From positions 1-60,400 of the forward strand of contig JBBQNJ010000024.1 of NCBI GenBank assembly GCA_038329845.1: a stretch of DNA of 60,400 bases, in the 5' to 3' direction. Made by a program: the position numbers and the translations under genes. The DNA comes from JBBQNJ01 sp038329845 (GTDB lineage Bacteria > Planctomycetota > Phycisphaerae > Tepidisphaerales > Tepidisphaeraceae). The notes beneath the pieces were generated by a model. That model did not search any database. It saw only the letters and a program-made list of their open reading frames with translations, and had not been told where the DNA came from. Numbering within the stretch: the stretch's first letter is position 1; each line of letters opens with the position of its first letter. Below are positions 35,707-46,792 of this stretch, piece by piece.

Positions 35707-36441
35707 ATGTCACGCATCTCTTTCGTATTAGGTTCGGCGGTCCTCGCCGCCACGATCGGCACCGCCGGCGCGGCGCCGATGACGGTCCAGTTCACCTTCG
35801 GCACGCCCGGAGCCACCACGCTGAATCCGGTGTCCGGCACCCCGGCGTCGGGGATCACGGTTTCGGCGATCACCGCCGGCACCGGCGCCGACATGAGCTT
35901 GGTGGAGAATCCTTCGGGGTCCTATGCCGCCGGCGTCGGTTACAACGCCACCTCACCGATGATCTCGGTCGGGGCCGGTACAACAAACGTCGTCAACTCC
36001 CTCGCCGACGCGGTAACGAAGAGCGTCTATTTCACCTTCACCATCACGCCCGCTGCCGGAAAGAGCTTCAGCCTCAATTCCCTGTCGCTTCTCGCAGGGC
36101 GCAGCGCCAGCAGCAGCGTGCGGCAATGGGGCCTTTACACCAGTGCCAACAGCTACGCCAGCGCCGTGCTTTCCGACAGTATCACCAACACTCGGGGGGA
36201 GTTCACGCTGGATTCAGATGGTGGAAGCCTGTCGGCGGTGAGTTCGCTTCAGAACCTCACCACGCCCCTGGTCGTTCGTCTCTACGTGAATCCCGGCACG
36301 GGAACCGGCAGCGCCAACGCGGGGCGCAAAGCCGACTTCGACACCATCACCCTGGTCGGCAGCGCCATTCCCGAGCCGGCGTCGATGTCGATCCTGGGAC
36401 TCGGTGCCGTCGCCTTGGGCGCTCGTCGCCGGCGGCGGTAA
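35707..36441 (+). CDS. PEP-CTERM sorting-domain protein
   Basis: A 244-aa exported protein with an N-terminal signal peptide (RISFVLGSAVLAATIGTAGA). The body is beta-rich and low in charge, abundant in Ser, Thr, Gly and Asn. A C-terminal IPEPASMSILGLGAVALG helix is followed by an RRRRR tail, the classical PEP-CTERM anchor processed by exosortase. It has a good ribosome binding site (GGAGCAGGAG) before ATG 35707. It begins 24 bp after the LacI gene, suggesting co-transcription. The function of the body is unknown; such proteins are typically surface-attached or exopolysaccharide-associated. No exosortase is in the window. Confidence 0.9.
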   Translation: MSRISFVLGSAVLAATIGTAGAAPMTVQFTFGTPGATTLNPVSGTPASGITVSAITAGTGADMSLVENPSGSYAAGVGYNATSPMISVGAGTTNVVNSLADAVTKSVYFTFTITPAAGKSFSLNSLSLLAGRSASSSVRQWGLYTSANSYASAVLSDSITNTRGEFTLDSDGGSLSAVSSLQNLTTPLVVRLYVNPGTGTGSANAGRKADFDTITLVGSAIPEPASMSILGLGAVALGARRRRR

Positions 36442-36490
36442 GCGAGTATCGAGGTCGATTCTTACGCCGTTGTTCAGCAGGAGGTTTTCC

Positions 36491-37375
36491 ATGCGCCGAA
36501 ACGTCAAGGGTTTTACGCTCGTCGAGTTGCTTGTCGTCATAGGCGTGATCGCCGTTTTGATCGCCATCCTGCTGCCGGCGCTGTCCAAGGCCCGTCGAGC
36601 GGCGATTGAGTTGTCGTGCGCGTCGAACCTGCGACAGCAGGCGACGGCGTTCTTCAATTATGCCGCCGACAATGGCGGGCTGTTGCCGCCGGCCTACACC
36701 GGCGGTCCCGGTTCCGCCATCCAGATGGCTTACCCGCTGCTTTTTGATGGCAAGTACCTCCCGGTCAGCAAGACCGAAACCGTGCTGCGCAGCGGCGTTC
36801 CCCAGCTTGACGTGCGATTTTCCGGGGTGCTGACCTGTCCGGCGGCGCTGCCGGACGCCGCCGGGTTCGGATCCGGGGGAACCTACACCGTGACCAAACG
36901 CGATGGGAGTCGGATCACCGGAACGCTGCTGCGCGGCATCGTGGCCGATCCCTGGATGGCCCAGACCACGACTGCGTATCAGTCCAAACCGACGTTCTCC
37001 CATTACCAGGTCAACGGAACCTGCGGCTCCTACGTCGAGACCCACGATCTGTTTAACCGTCTGCCGTTCCGCAATTACAAGTGGCCCTTCAATTGGTGGG
37101 CACCGGCCAAGAACGAGAAGCGCGGGTCGATGAACGTTCCGCGGTCCCAAGAAGTCTTCATGGCCGCCGACGCCTCGAGGGATACCGGGCTCTTACGCCC
37201 GGATTTCCGCCATGGCACGCGCGATAATCCGGCGGCGAACTTCGCCTATATGGACGGCCATGTCGAACGGTTGTCGTACGGCGAGTTCACCTGGGCATAC
37301 CAGCGCGGGGCGACTCCCAGTCTAACGATCTGGGATCCTCGCCTGTGGATGCGCGAACCGGGGACGACCGAATAA
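36491..37375 (+). CDS. Prepilin-like protein with N-terminal methylation motif
   Basis: A 294-aa protein starting MRRNVKGFTLVELLVVIG: a short basic leader, the G^FTLVE cleavage/methylation site and a hydrophobic helix, as in type IV pilin-like proteins. The helix continues into ILLPALSKARRAA and CASNLRQQ, typical of the very large planctomycete/Lentisphaerae prepilin family. Near the C-terminus, NFAYMDGHVERLS is the conserved H-x9-DG-type box of this family. A strong AGGAGG lies 5-10 bp before ATG 36491. Members are probably assembled by a type II secretion or pilus machine; their number suggests extracellular carbohydrate handling, though this is unproven. Confidence 0.9.
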   Translation: MRRNVKGFTLVELLVVIGVIAVLIAILLPALSKARRAAIELSCASNLRQQATAFFNYAADNGGLLPPAYTGGPGSAIQMAYPLLFDGKYLPVSKTETVLRSGVPQLDVRFSGVLTCPAALPDAAGFGSGGTYTVTKRDGSRITGTLLRGIVADPWMAQTTTAYQSKPTFSHYQVNGTCGSYVETHDLFNRLPFRNYKWPFNWWAPAKNEKRGSMNVPRSQEVFMAADASRDTGLLRPDFRHGTRDNPAANFAYMDGHVERLSYGEFTWAYQRGATPSLTIWDPRLWMREPGTTE

Positions 37376-37474
37376 ATCGCGGCGTAAGCCGGCATCCTCG
37401 CGCACTTTCCGAAATCCAGCTGCCGCGACTCCTCTGAACCGCGAGAGAAGCGCGGCTGTCCGAGATTCATTCCT

Positions 37475-40400
37475 ATGATGAACAACCGATTCGCAACAGG
37501 TTTCATTCTCCTGAGCCTGACGGGCTTTATCGGGAACGTCTTCGCCGCCGGTATCAAATCGCCTCCGGGGTCGTCGGAACTTGCGACGTTGCCCCTTGAA
37601 GAAGTCAACCGAATACCTGGGATTCGAGCCGTCGAGATCGACTTCAGCCATGAGAAGCCAATCGAGAACGGGCTGACCTTCAAGCGCAAGCTCGCCAAGT
37701 TCAAGCCGGCGACATTCAAGGATGCAAAGCACTCTCCTGCCTGGGTGGTCGAGTCAAGCGATGATCCATCCGCCGGGTGGATGCGCTATTTTCGGCTGCG
37801 CGTGACCGATCCGCGGCTGCGCGACGGTGCGCGCCCGGCGATCGACATGTATGTGACTTATCACCTGCCGACCTGGGCCGGCGTGCTCATGGAAGCCGAC
37901 ACCGCCGACGGGATGCGGACAGTCGGCAACGGCTGGGGCGATACCAAGAACTGGCGAACCACAAAGGTCCGCATCGACGATGCTCGTTTTTCTTCAGGAA
38001 AAGACGAGTGGGACCTGGCCATCGCCGGGGCCAATACCGGGTTCTACATCCAGCGCATCCGACTCATCAGCTACGATACTGAGCGCGACATTCATTGGGA
38101 CCGGATGCTCAAGATCCCTCGGATCACGGCCCAGACTGCCGACGGGCTGTTTATTTTTGACCGCGGAAACCTGAAGTTCACGGCCCAGATTCAGAATGTA
38201 GCGCGGGCGGATCGCCCGCTGCAATGGGCCATGGAAGTCGAGGATGCCGACGGGCAGATCGTGGGTCGCGGCGAGGGCGCGCTGACCGCGACGGCGGCGC
38301 AGACGGTGGATCTTCCGATTTCGCTCAGCGCCGGCGATTGGAGGCTCGGGCCCTATCGGGCCGTCATCGCATTCCGCCTGGAGGCGGAGGCCCCGACGCT
38401 GTGGGAAACGCCGGTGCATCTGGGGCTGATCAATTCGAAGGCAGCGCCGCGAGCCTTGCCCAAGGCCCGCACCGGCGAGTTTTATTTCGGGCTGGACCCC
38501 TCCAACAGTCACATTTACGACCCCGCCGCCGACGTGGCACTGGCCTGGTATGACCTGATGGGCGTGGACATCATCCGCAACATCCCCCACCGCGGGAACC
38601 TCACGAACGTGGATCAGGCTGCGAAGGCGCTGGAAAAAATCGCCGCCCGCGGCGTGCGGGCGATGGGGATGGCCGAGGTAGACGATCCCGGACGTAAGGG
38701 CGGCGATCGGGAGCGATATGCCGAAAAACAGCGGGAATTGGTAGGCGCAATCGCCGAGCGCTTCACCGGCGATGCACCGGGGAAGATCAAGTGGTGGGAA
38801 CTGGGCAATGAACCCGACCTGCCGTTTTTCTACAAAGGCCCGATCGCCGAGTACGTGAAGTATTACGAACGAATGTACGACGCGATCAAGCAAGGCGCCG
38901 TCGCCGGCGGACATCAACCAACCGACACGGTGGTGATGAACGGGGGTCTTTGTTTCTATGGCGCCGATGGCGATCGGCGGGCCCGCGAGTTCGTCCGGCT
39001 CATCGACCCGGCGAAACTGGACGCCTTCGCGTATCACGGCCACGGACCGGGCGTAAAGGCCGAGCGCGACGCCTGGCAACGCCTTCATGCCGAGGCGAGC
39101 AAAGACGGCAAGGGGAACATCCCGCTGATTGAAACCGAGAGCGGTTTCAGCGGAAACAACCGCAACGGCCTGGCCGAGCAGGCCCGCACCGCCGTCGAGA
39201 AAACTCTCTTCGCCCAGTCCAAGGGTGCCCCGACACTAATGTTCTTCCGCCTGTTTATGGAAGGAGAAGGGACCGAAGGCGGCTATGGCCTTACCCATGA
39301 CAAGACCCAGCCGCGGCCCAGCGTGTTGGCGTATCGCAATATGGTCGTGCAGTTGCGCCACGCCCGCTTCGAGCGCAGGGTCGATTTCGCCGGCAAGGTC
39401 GGCGCCGACGGCGTCGAGGCCTACCTCTTCCAGATCGTCGGCGACGATGGAATGCCCGGCGGCGAGAAGGTGCTGGCGGCGTTCTGCACGTCCAACGCGC
39501 GCCATGATCTACTGGTGCAACTGGGTCTGCCTGGCGTCTCGGTGGATCGGGTCAATCAGGTCGATCTTTATGGCAACACTAAGCCCGCCGACAGGGTCGC
39601 GGGCAACATCGCCAAACTCCCCGTCGCCGCCGACACGGTTTATCTCACATGGCGCTGCGCCGGTGACTGCGCGGGAGTCGAGCCGGTGCCGTCGATACTC
39701 AGCCTCGCCCCATCCGATTCGGTCAACGGCGAATTACCGATATTACTGACCGGCGCGGAAAATAAGCTGGTCATCGACGTGCGCGCCCCGGGGGATCAGG
39801 CGCTTGCGGGAATGGTGGAATTAAAGGCATTCGGCCGGGTGCCCATGGCGATCGAGCCATCCGGTGCGGAAGTTTCCGCACCTCAGCGCCTGCCGATCAC
39901 GATCAATGTCGATCCCGCCGCCGTCCCGCTCGACATGCCCCACTGGTGGGCGGTTTTCCTCGACGCCGACGCCGCGAAAATCATGGCCGATCCCAACCTG
40001 CTGGCCACCCTGCCCGACGACCTGCCCAAGGCCGGCGGCGGTCGGGTCGCGGGCCAATATGTGATGCTGGACGGCCGATCGATCAACCTCGGCAAGATCG
40101 CCGGCGGAATCAAGGAAAAACGTCCCGCCATGCTCTTCGCCACACTCGAAAGCTCGGCGGACGTGACGATGCCCGTCGCCGCCAGCGCCGATTGGTGGAT
40201 GGCCTGGTTCGTCAACGGCCAACGGGTTTACAGCACCCTCGACACCGGCAACCGTCACGGGACCCTCGCCGATCACACCTTCGATTTGCCTCTGAAGAAG
40301 GGGACGAACGTGATCGCCGCGACGGTGCTCAGCGGCAGCGGCGGATGGGCGATCGACATCGCCGGGCCTAAACAACGCGCCATCGCCATCAGCGGCGGGG

Positions 40401-40972
40401 TCGATCCCGATCGCATTGAAGCGACCCTCACAACCCAAGCCGTCCGCGAACCGGCCGCGCGGCTGGTTCTCCCCGTGCGATTACAGACTCCCATCCCGCC
40501 GCTTGGGAAGATGGCGGACGAGGCCGATCTGAAGTCATGGATGAAGCTCGAACCGCTTGCGGTGCTTGGGACGGATCAAGTGACGAACCTGCATCTGCAA
40601 TTTCCCGAGCAGTCACGCTGGTACAAGGGTGAGAAGGACTTGTCGGCGACGATCTGGCTGAGGCAAGGCGACGACGGCACGGTCTATGTCGCCGTGGCTA
40701 CGGTCGATGCCGATTGGGTAGCAAACGGCGACGACATCGAAATCGTCCTCGCCGATGAATCAGGCAAGGTTCTCGCATCGGACAAGAAATCCCGAACGAG
40801 GTCGGCGGCCGCCCCGATCATTTTCACTTTCCCGCCGGGCGCGATGCCCGCCGGTCCGATGCGGGTGAGCGTTCGCGTCAATGATTGCGATCCCGGCATC
40901 GAGGGAGTCAAGCAGCATGCCGACTTGGGCGATGTGGACCATCCCGCCCGAGGCGTCCGGCAAATGCGATAA
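37475..40972 (+). CDS. Large secreted clan GH-A-type glycoside hydrolase
   Basis: An 1165-aa exported protein with a signal peptide (residues 1-25, cleavage near VFAAG). An N-terminal beta domain is followed by a TIM-barrel region (about 335-640). That region has acid/base E446 in WELGNEPDLP and the likely nucleophile in PLIETESGFSG (E553 or E555), the two-glutamate arrangement of clan GH-A (GH39/GH5-like). Further beta-sandwich domains follow, ending in a CBM9-like segment (about 1030-1160). The final residues look out of register: a shifted frame from about 40920 reads TWAMWTIPPEASGK, which resembles the usual end of this module. The exact family and substrate are not assignable. The gene sits downstream of LacI, PEP-CTERM and prepilin genes. 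Confidence 0.75.
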   Translation: MMNNRFATGFILLSLTGFIGNVFAAGIKSPPGSSELATLPLEEVNRIPGIRAVEIDFSHEKPIENGLTFKRKLAKFKPATFKDAKHSPAWVVESSDDPSAGWMRYFRLRVTDPRLRDGARPAIDMYVTYHLPTWAGVLMEADTADGMRTVGNGWGDTKNWRTTKVRIDDARFSSGKDEWDLAIAGANTGFYIQRIRLISYDTERDIHWDRMLKIPRITAQTADGLFIFDRGNLKFTAQIQNVARADRPLQWAMEVEDADGQIVGRGEGALTATAAQTVDLPISLSAGDWRLGPYRAVIAFRLEAEAPTLWETPVHLGLINSKAAPRALPKARTGEFYFGLDPSNSHIYDPAADVALAWYDLMGVDIIRNIPHRGNLTNVDQAAKALEKIAARGVRAMGMAEVDDPGRKGGDRERYAEKQRELVGAIAERFTGDAPGKIKWWELGNEPDLPFFYKGPIAEYVKYYERMYDAIKQGAVAGGHQPTDTVVMNGGLCFYGADGDRRAREFVRLIDPAKLDAFAYHGHGPGVKAERDAWQRLHAEASKDGKGNIPLIETESGFSGNNRNGLAEQARTAVEKTLFAQSKGAPTLMFFRLFMEGEGTEGGYGLTHDKTQPRPSVLAYRNMVVQLRHARFERRVDFAGKVGADGVEAYLFQIVGDDGMPGGEKVLAAFCTSNARHDLLVQLGLPGVSVDRVNQVDLYGNTKPADRVAGNIAKLPVAADTVYLTWRCAGDCAGVEPVPSILSLAPSDSVNGELPILLTGAENKLVIDVRAPGDQALAGMVELKAFGRVPMAIEPSGAEVSAPQRLPITINVDPAAVPLDMPHWWAVFLDADAAKIMADPNLLATLPDDLPKAGGGRVAGQYVMLDGRSINLGKIAGGIKEKRPAMLFATLESSADVTMPVAASADWWMAWFVNGQRVYSTLDTGNRHGTLADHTFDLPLKKGTNVIAATVLSGSGGWAIDIAGPKQRAIAISGGVDPDRIEATLTTQAVREPAARLVLPVRLQTPIPPLGKMADEADLKSWMKLEPLAVLGTDQVTNLHLQFPEQSRWYKGEKDLSATIWLRQGDDGTVYVAVATVDADWVANGDDIEIVLADESGKVLASDKKSRTRSAAAPIIFTFPPGAMPAGPMRVSVRVNDCDPGIEGVKQHADLGDVDHPARGVRQMR

Positions 40973-41072
40973 CCGGCACAGACCGCACGCACCTGATTTT
41001 CGACGACACAAAGCCGGATCCAAGTCCGTTCTCCCCGAGAATGCGTCCCCCCGGTTGCGGGCGGCAGCGGAG

Positions 41073-43511
41073 CTAAACGGGCGGATGGGGCGATTCGGAA
41101 ACGGCGGCGGGGACCACGGTCAGGCCGACTACCTTGGTTGGGCACACCTCGACGCATTCGCCGTCGAGGTCGCATTCGCCGATGCGCTCCAGGTTGATCA
41201 AGGCCTTGCCATCGACCATTCGCAGAACCTCGCGGTGGCAGTGGGCCACGCAGACCTCGCAGCCGATACAGTCGCGCACGTCGATGGTGAGCGTGGCCCG
41301 CACGGGCGGTTCGCCGCGATCGCCGTCGCGGTCGAAGCGCGCCAGCGGGGCAACGCGCTGGGGCGGCTCGGACGCAGAGAAAACCGGGTCGAGGCCTTCA
41401 AATGAGGCTGGCTTTCGCCGGTCGATTCCCCCCGTGCGGCGAAGGCGAAACACCGGCTGATTACAGGAGGCGCAGCGCTGCGCCTGTTCGAGCCGTTCGA
41501 GATACTTGATGACGGTGGAGACAACCGTCGCGTGCGACCAGGTGAGCGGAGAGACCGAGATCGGCGCGTTGGTGTACGGATTGACCTGCTCGGCCAGCAC
41601 CCCCGACTCCAGGGCGTGATTCGCGGTCCATTCGAAGATCGGCAGCGACTGTTTCAGTTCGGTGAGCGTGCGGGCCCGGGTGATGTGGTAGTCGGCCAGC
41701 CAAAGCGTGCAAATAAACCAGGGATTGCCGGGGACGGATGCCACATCGTCCGACACGCGGTGATAGTAGTCATTTTCATAGCGGGCCACGCCGCCGACTC
41801 GCGTCTTGACCCAGAGCTTGTGTTCCACCGCCTTCATCGTCGATTCGACGCGGGGATCGTCGGCGTCGAACAGGTCGAATTTGTAGATCGCGTAGAGCGA
41901 GGCATCGAGTACCTCGTCCACTTCAAACAAGGATTCGCTGGTCAGCGCAGCGGCTTCACGATACTCGGCATTGTCCGGCGGGGTGGGATGATCGCGCGGA
42001 ACCAGCCGCCGCACGAAGCGGTTCAGCCGGGTTGAGAACAGATGTTCGGCCGCCGCCGATTTGATCTGCTCGGCGGCACGGTTGTACAGCTCGGTCTTGA
42101 CGCGATCGCCGAAGCAAATCGCGAAATTCCTCGCCGCTTTGAGCCCCGCATAGACCGACGCGACGGTGAAGGCGTGAATGCCCCAGCGTTCTTCCCAGAG
42201 ATCATAACTGGGCAGCGGCAGACCGGTCGTCTCGTCGCGGTAGCGGACCATGAAGTCGGCCGCCCGCTGGATCAGCTCGGCCCAAAGCGGTCGGACGTAT
42301 TCGATGTCGCGGTAACGGAAATAGTGCTGCCATAACGCCCACAGGACCAGCGCGGTTTCATCCTCCTGGATCGGCATGACCCGCATCCCCTTGAGGACCC
42401 AGGGATGCCAGCTCGAGGCGGGTGAGCCGTCGGGGTTGTACTTGTGATGGAAGTAGCCTTCGGGGGTGATGACATCCTTGCAGAAACTATAGAACCAGCG
42501 GGCGAGGTCGGGGAACCCGGCCAGATCCAGCGAATTGGCCACCAGCGCCCCGTCACGCGGCCAGGTGTAGGAATAGGTGTCGCGCGAGAACTGCATGATG
42601 TCCGAATCATTCGCCGCCAGGATGGCCCCGCCGTTGTCGATCTGCGTGCGCACGATCAGCAGCGATTGCTTGAACAGATTCACCACTTTCGCCGGGAGAT
42701 TGCCGAAGTTGATATTGGTGCCCCCCACCCACAGTCGCCAATAGCTGGTGGTGCGGTCGATCACTCCCTGCGGGCCGATCCGCACCAGCCACTTGTGCAG
42801 CTCGAGCAATTCGCCGCGGGAATGCCCGGCGACCAGAACCATGTAGACCGACCGCTCGGACCCGGCGGGGATGCTCATGTGGTGCGAGATCGTCGAATCG
42901 ACAGCGCCCTGCGCGATGGGGTTGCCTTGCAGATGCCCGTCCTCGGCATCGCGCCAGGTTCCCTCGGCGCCGTGGAACCCGCTGGTGCCCGTCGCGTATT
43001 CGTCGATGCGCGGCTCGCCGGCGTAATAAAACGTCGCCATCAGGTAGCGCTTGGCGCGATAGTGGACGATCGCCCGCAGGTCCGGATCGTAATAGGCCGT
43101 GTCGCCGACCTTGGTGCCGAACATGCTGAAATCCTGGTGATGCATGACCCGCACCGTCCGCTCGCGGGCGGCGAGGTTTTTCACCCGCACCTTTCGCACC
43201 AGGATCGGACGGTGAAAGTCCACCACGTCGTTGCAATAGAGGGACAGCTTCAGCTCGGTGTGGTCGAGGCTGACCGAGGTGGTGAGGGTATCGCGCAGAT
43301 AGCGCTGGCGGATGGTCCAGCCGGGGTCGGTGGTCCAGAAAAGCTGGGAGCGGGTCCGTCCTGGCACGTCGGTATGCACCCCGAACCGGCATGGCCCTGC
43401 CCCGGCGTGATTTTCCTGCCCGACGTGCGGGAAATAGATGTCGCGGATCTGGTAGCGATCGTCAAACGTGACCAATAACCGCCCGTTGCCGACGGGGATA
43501 TCTCGAGGCAT
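41073..43511 (-). CDS. GH15-type glycosidase fused to a dicluster ferredoxin domain
   Basis: An 812-aa protein. Residues about 1-250 form the N-terminal beta domain and about 270-650 the (alpha/alpha)6 barrel of GH15 glucoamylase/trehalase-like enzymes, with segments such as YTWPRDGALVANSLDL and LPSYDLWEERWG. After a CxxC (RCASCNQP) and a linker comes a ferredoxin-like tail. Cluster one is C748xxC751xxC754xxxC758. Cluster two is C780xxD783xxC786xxxC790-P, with Asp replacing the second Cys as in Pyrococcus-type Asp-ligated clusters. The ATG at 43511 follows AGGAGGG; the open frame upstream to 43772 is intergenic. Redox control of a glucan hydrolase is one idea, but no fused-function precedent is known to me. 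Confidence 0.85.
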   Translation of the reverse strand: MPRDIPVGNGRLLVTFDDRYQIRDIYFPHVGQENHAGAGPCRFGVHTDVPGRTRSQLFWTTDPGWTIRQRYLRDTLTTSVSLDHTELKLSLYCNDVVDFHRPILVRKVRVKNLAARERTVRVMHHQDFSMFGTKVGDTAYYDPDLRAIVHYRAKRYLMATFYYAGEPRIDEYATGTSGFHGAEGTWRDAEDGHLQGNPIAQGAVDSTISHHMSIPAGSERSVYMVLVAGHSRGELLELHKWLVRIGPQGVIDRTTSYWRLWVGGTNINFGNLPAKVVNLFKQSLLIVRTQIDNGGAILAANDSDIMQFSRDTYSYTWPRDGALVANSLDLAGFPDLARWFYSFCKDVITPEGYFHHKYNPDGSPASSWHPWVLKGMRVMPIQEDETALVLWALWQHYFRYRDIEYVRPLWAELIQRAADFMVRYRDETTGLPLPSYDLWEERWGIHAFTVASVYAGLKAARNFAICFGDRVKTELYNRAAEQIKSAAAEHLFSTRLNRFVRRLVPRDHPTPPDNAEYREAAALTSESLFEVDEVLDASLYAIYKFDLFDADDPRVESTMKAVEHKLWVKTRVGGVARYENDYYHRVSDDVASVPGNPWFICTLWLADYHITRARTLTELKQSLPIFEWTANHALESGVLAEQVNPYTNAPISVSPLTWSHATVVSTVIKYLERLEQAQRCASCNQPVFRLRRTGGIDRRKPASFEGLDPVFSASEPPQRVAPLARFDRDGDRGEPPVRATLTIDVRDCIGCEVCVAHCHREVLRMVDGKALINLERIGECDLDGECVEVCPTKVVGLTVVPAAVSESPHPPV

Positions 43512-43643
43512 GGCTGCACCCTCCTGAATGCAGGTTATAGGGCGGGAATGGGAATGCGGCAATGCGGGGAAAGACCCGGAGGCACGGAGGGAACGCGCAG
43601 GGTGGGTTCCACCGCCTCGATCGGGTCCGCGCGCCCCCCTGGG

Positions 43644-43878
43644 AAAAAAGGGGACGCGCTTCTTTTTCGGAAAATTGTTCCATTTTTCAATTATTACGTA
43701 CTGTTTTGCCGTAATTTGTATTGCGTATATATTATCATTTGAAAAAAGTAGCGCGTTCCGAATGCCATTCACTTAAGGGTCAAAGTCGGCAAACTCAACT
43801 GCAGTCTCACGCCGCTAAGGCGGCTTTTCCCGACCGTTTTCACGTTAAGTGAATGGCATTCAGCGCGTCCCCTTTTTT
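43644..43878. repeat. Outer inverted-repeat element (AAAAAAGGGGACGCGCT ends)
   Basis: The 17-base AAAAAAGGGGACGCGCT at 43644-43660 is exactly complementary to 43862-43878. A second imperfect partner, GAAAAAAGTAGCGCGTTCC, lies at 43741-43759, just before a 102-bp insertion. The region between the arms (43661-43740) is AT-rich, unlike the rest of the window. It is read as a REP/MITE-like element about 130 bp long that was split by the inner element. No coding potential is seen; it lies in the 488-bp spacer between the GH15 fusion and hemL. Confidence 0.75.
43760..43861. mobile_element. 102-bp MITE-like element with perfect 17-bp terminal repeats
   Basis: GAATGCCATTCACTTAA (43760-43776) is the exact inverted complement of 43845-43861. 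The flanks are near-identical direct repeats: AGCGCGTTCC (43750-43759) and AGCGCGTCCC (43862-43871), 9 of 10 identical, as expected for a target-site duplication. It is inserted inside the outer inverted-repeat element. A truncated copy lies at 281-312. Confidence 0.85.
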
Positions 43879-43999
43879 GGCGCCATCCCCATTTTTTGAT
43901 GCGGCGGTGGCAGTAGGGACAGGGCGAGAAAACTGGGCACCCCAGCCAAGGGCGCGTTTCCCATTGCTCCGCGGAGCGGATTGGCGTATCACAATCGGC

Positions 44000-45333
<1,334 letters not shown>

Positions 45334-45349
<16 letters not shown>

Positions 45350-46707
45350 AGCGCCGGTCCCAATTCCGCTTCAAGGCGCCGAGCGATCTGGGGCGACCGC
45401 TCGAGGATATTCTCCACCTCCGCGGGATCTTCACGCAGGTCGAACAACGCCCGTGACTGTTTGAAGGTATGCCTCCGCCCCGGCTTTTCCGGCGACGTGG
45501 CATCGTCGATCAGCTTGTACCGTCCATCGCAGGCCATCCGCCAATCCCGCAATGCCGATCGCTGAACGGTCCTGGCCGTTCCGCCGAACGGCGCGGGCAG
45601 CCGCGCGTCCCATTGCGACGGATAATCCAGCCCCGCCGACCTCAGCAGCAACGCCGAAATGTCGATCAGTTCGACCGGATCCTCGCACACGCTGCCCGCA
45701 GGCGCGCCCGGCCCGGCAGCAATCAGCGGGACATGCACCGATCCCTCGTAGGCGCTGTGCTTGGTGAACCAGCCGTGATCCCCGAGCATCTCGCCGTGGT
45801 CGGAGGCGAAAATGACCAGGGTATTCTCGCGCTGGCCGCGTTGATCCACGGCATCGACGATCCGCCCCACCCATTCGTCGATCCCTTCGCATTCGGCGGC
45901 ATAGTTGCGCCGGAGTTGCTGATGATCGAGCGGTTTGCCAGAAAAAGAATCGGTCCCTGCGACCGGCTCGGGGAACTGTATCCCGTCATAGCGCGCCTGA
46001 AGCTCGCGCGGCGGATCGAACGGATCGTGCGGGCCGGGAAAGTTCACCCACAGCATCCATGGCCCTTCGCGGGGCGTGCGATCCAGCAGTTCCAGCGCCA
46101 TCCGGCCGCAAAAATCATCGGTATAGAACGGTCGCGGCAACGGACTTGGCCAGTCGGCGGTCGGATGCGTCGCCTGCTCGCCGCGCCGCTTATAATCCTG
46201 GCGATACAGCTCGAACAACCCGTTGGCGTGAAGAAACGAAGTATACGAACAGTGCGGCCCGCCGCGATCAAGCCCGCCGGCGGCGGCGGCGTCAAGCTTA
46301 CCGGATTGGTCGATCGCATCACTGAACCCATACTGTCCGAGCCGTTGCGTCCAGCCCTCGCGGCCTTTCCAGACCGTCTTTTTGTGCAGATCGTTCTTGC
46401 CGCAGGTCAACGTTCGATATCCCGCGTCCCGCAGGCGCTGAAACACCGTGTCGGCGCGCGGATCCGTATCCTGGCGATTGTCGATCACCCCGGCGGCGGG
46501 ATAGCGCATCCCGGTGGCCAGGCAGGCCCGAGCCGGGGCGCAGACGGGGCTGTTGGTGCGGCACTGCGTGAATCGCGTTCCGCGTTGAACCAACTTGTCG
46601 ATATTTGGCGTGCGGACCGGCACTTTTCCATACGGAGACTGCTCGCACGCCAGCCAATCCCATCGCCATTGGTCCGGGAACAAAAACAGCAAATTCGGTT
46701 GATCCAT
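45334..46707 (-). CDS. Sulfatase (formylglycine-dependent)
   Basis: A 457-aa sulfatase of the alkaline-phosphatase superfamily. The N-terminal metal site is FLFPDQWRWDWLA. The activation motif is C56-A-P-A-R (SPVCAPARACLATG), where Cys is converted to formylglycine. GKNDLHKK, PHDPFDPP and SDHGEMLGDHGWFTKHS supply the remaining substrate and calcium ligands. Length is typical. No signal peptide is seen, so it may be cytoplasmic or exported by another route. Planctomycetes use many such enzymes on sulfated polysaccharides; this one has no adjacent maturase. It is divergent from the ECF sigma gene (86-bp spacer). Confidence 0.93.
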
Positions 46708-46792
46708 GACAGCGGTGAATGATCCGATAAACGCGCTTTCAAGTCCAGCGCTGCCGCCGGTTAGGTTGCGGGCTAAAATGGCGTCTTGACCG

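Noticed and set aside
43512..43772. N-terminal extension of the GH15-ferredoxin gene
   Set aside because: It reads through AT-rich repeat-element DNA; a strong AGGAGG precedes the ATG at 43511.
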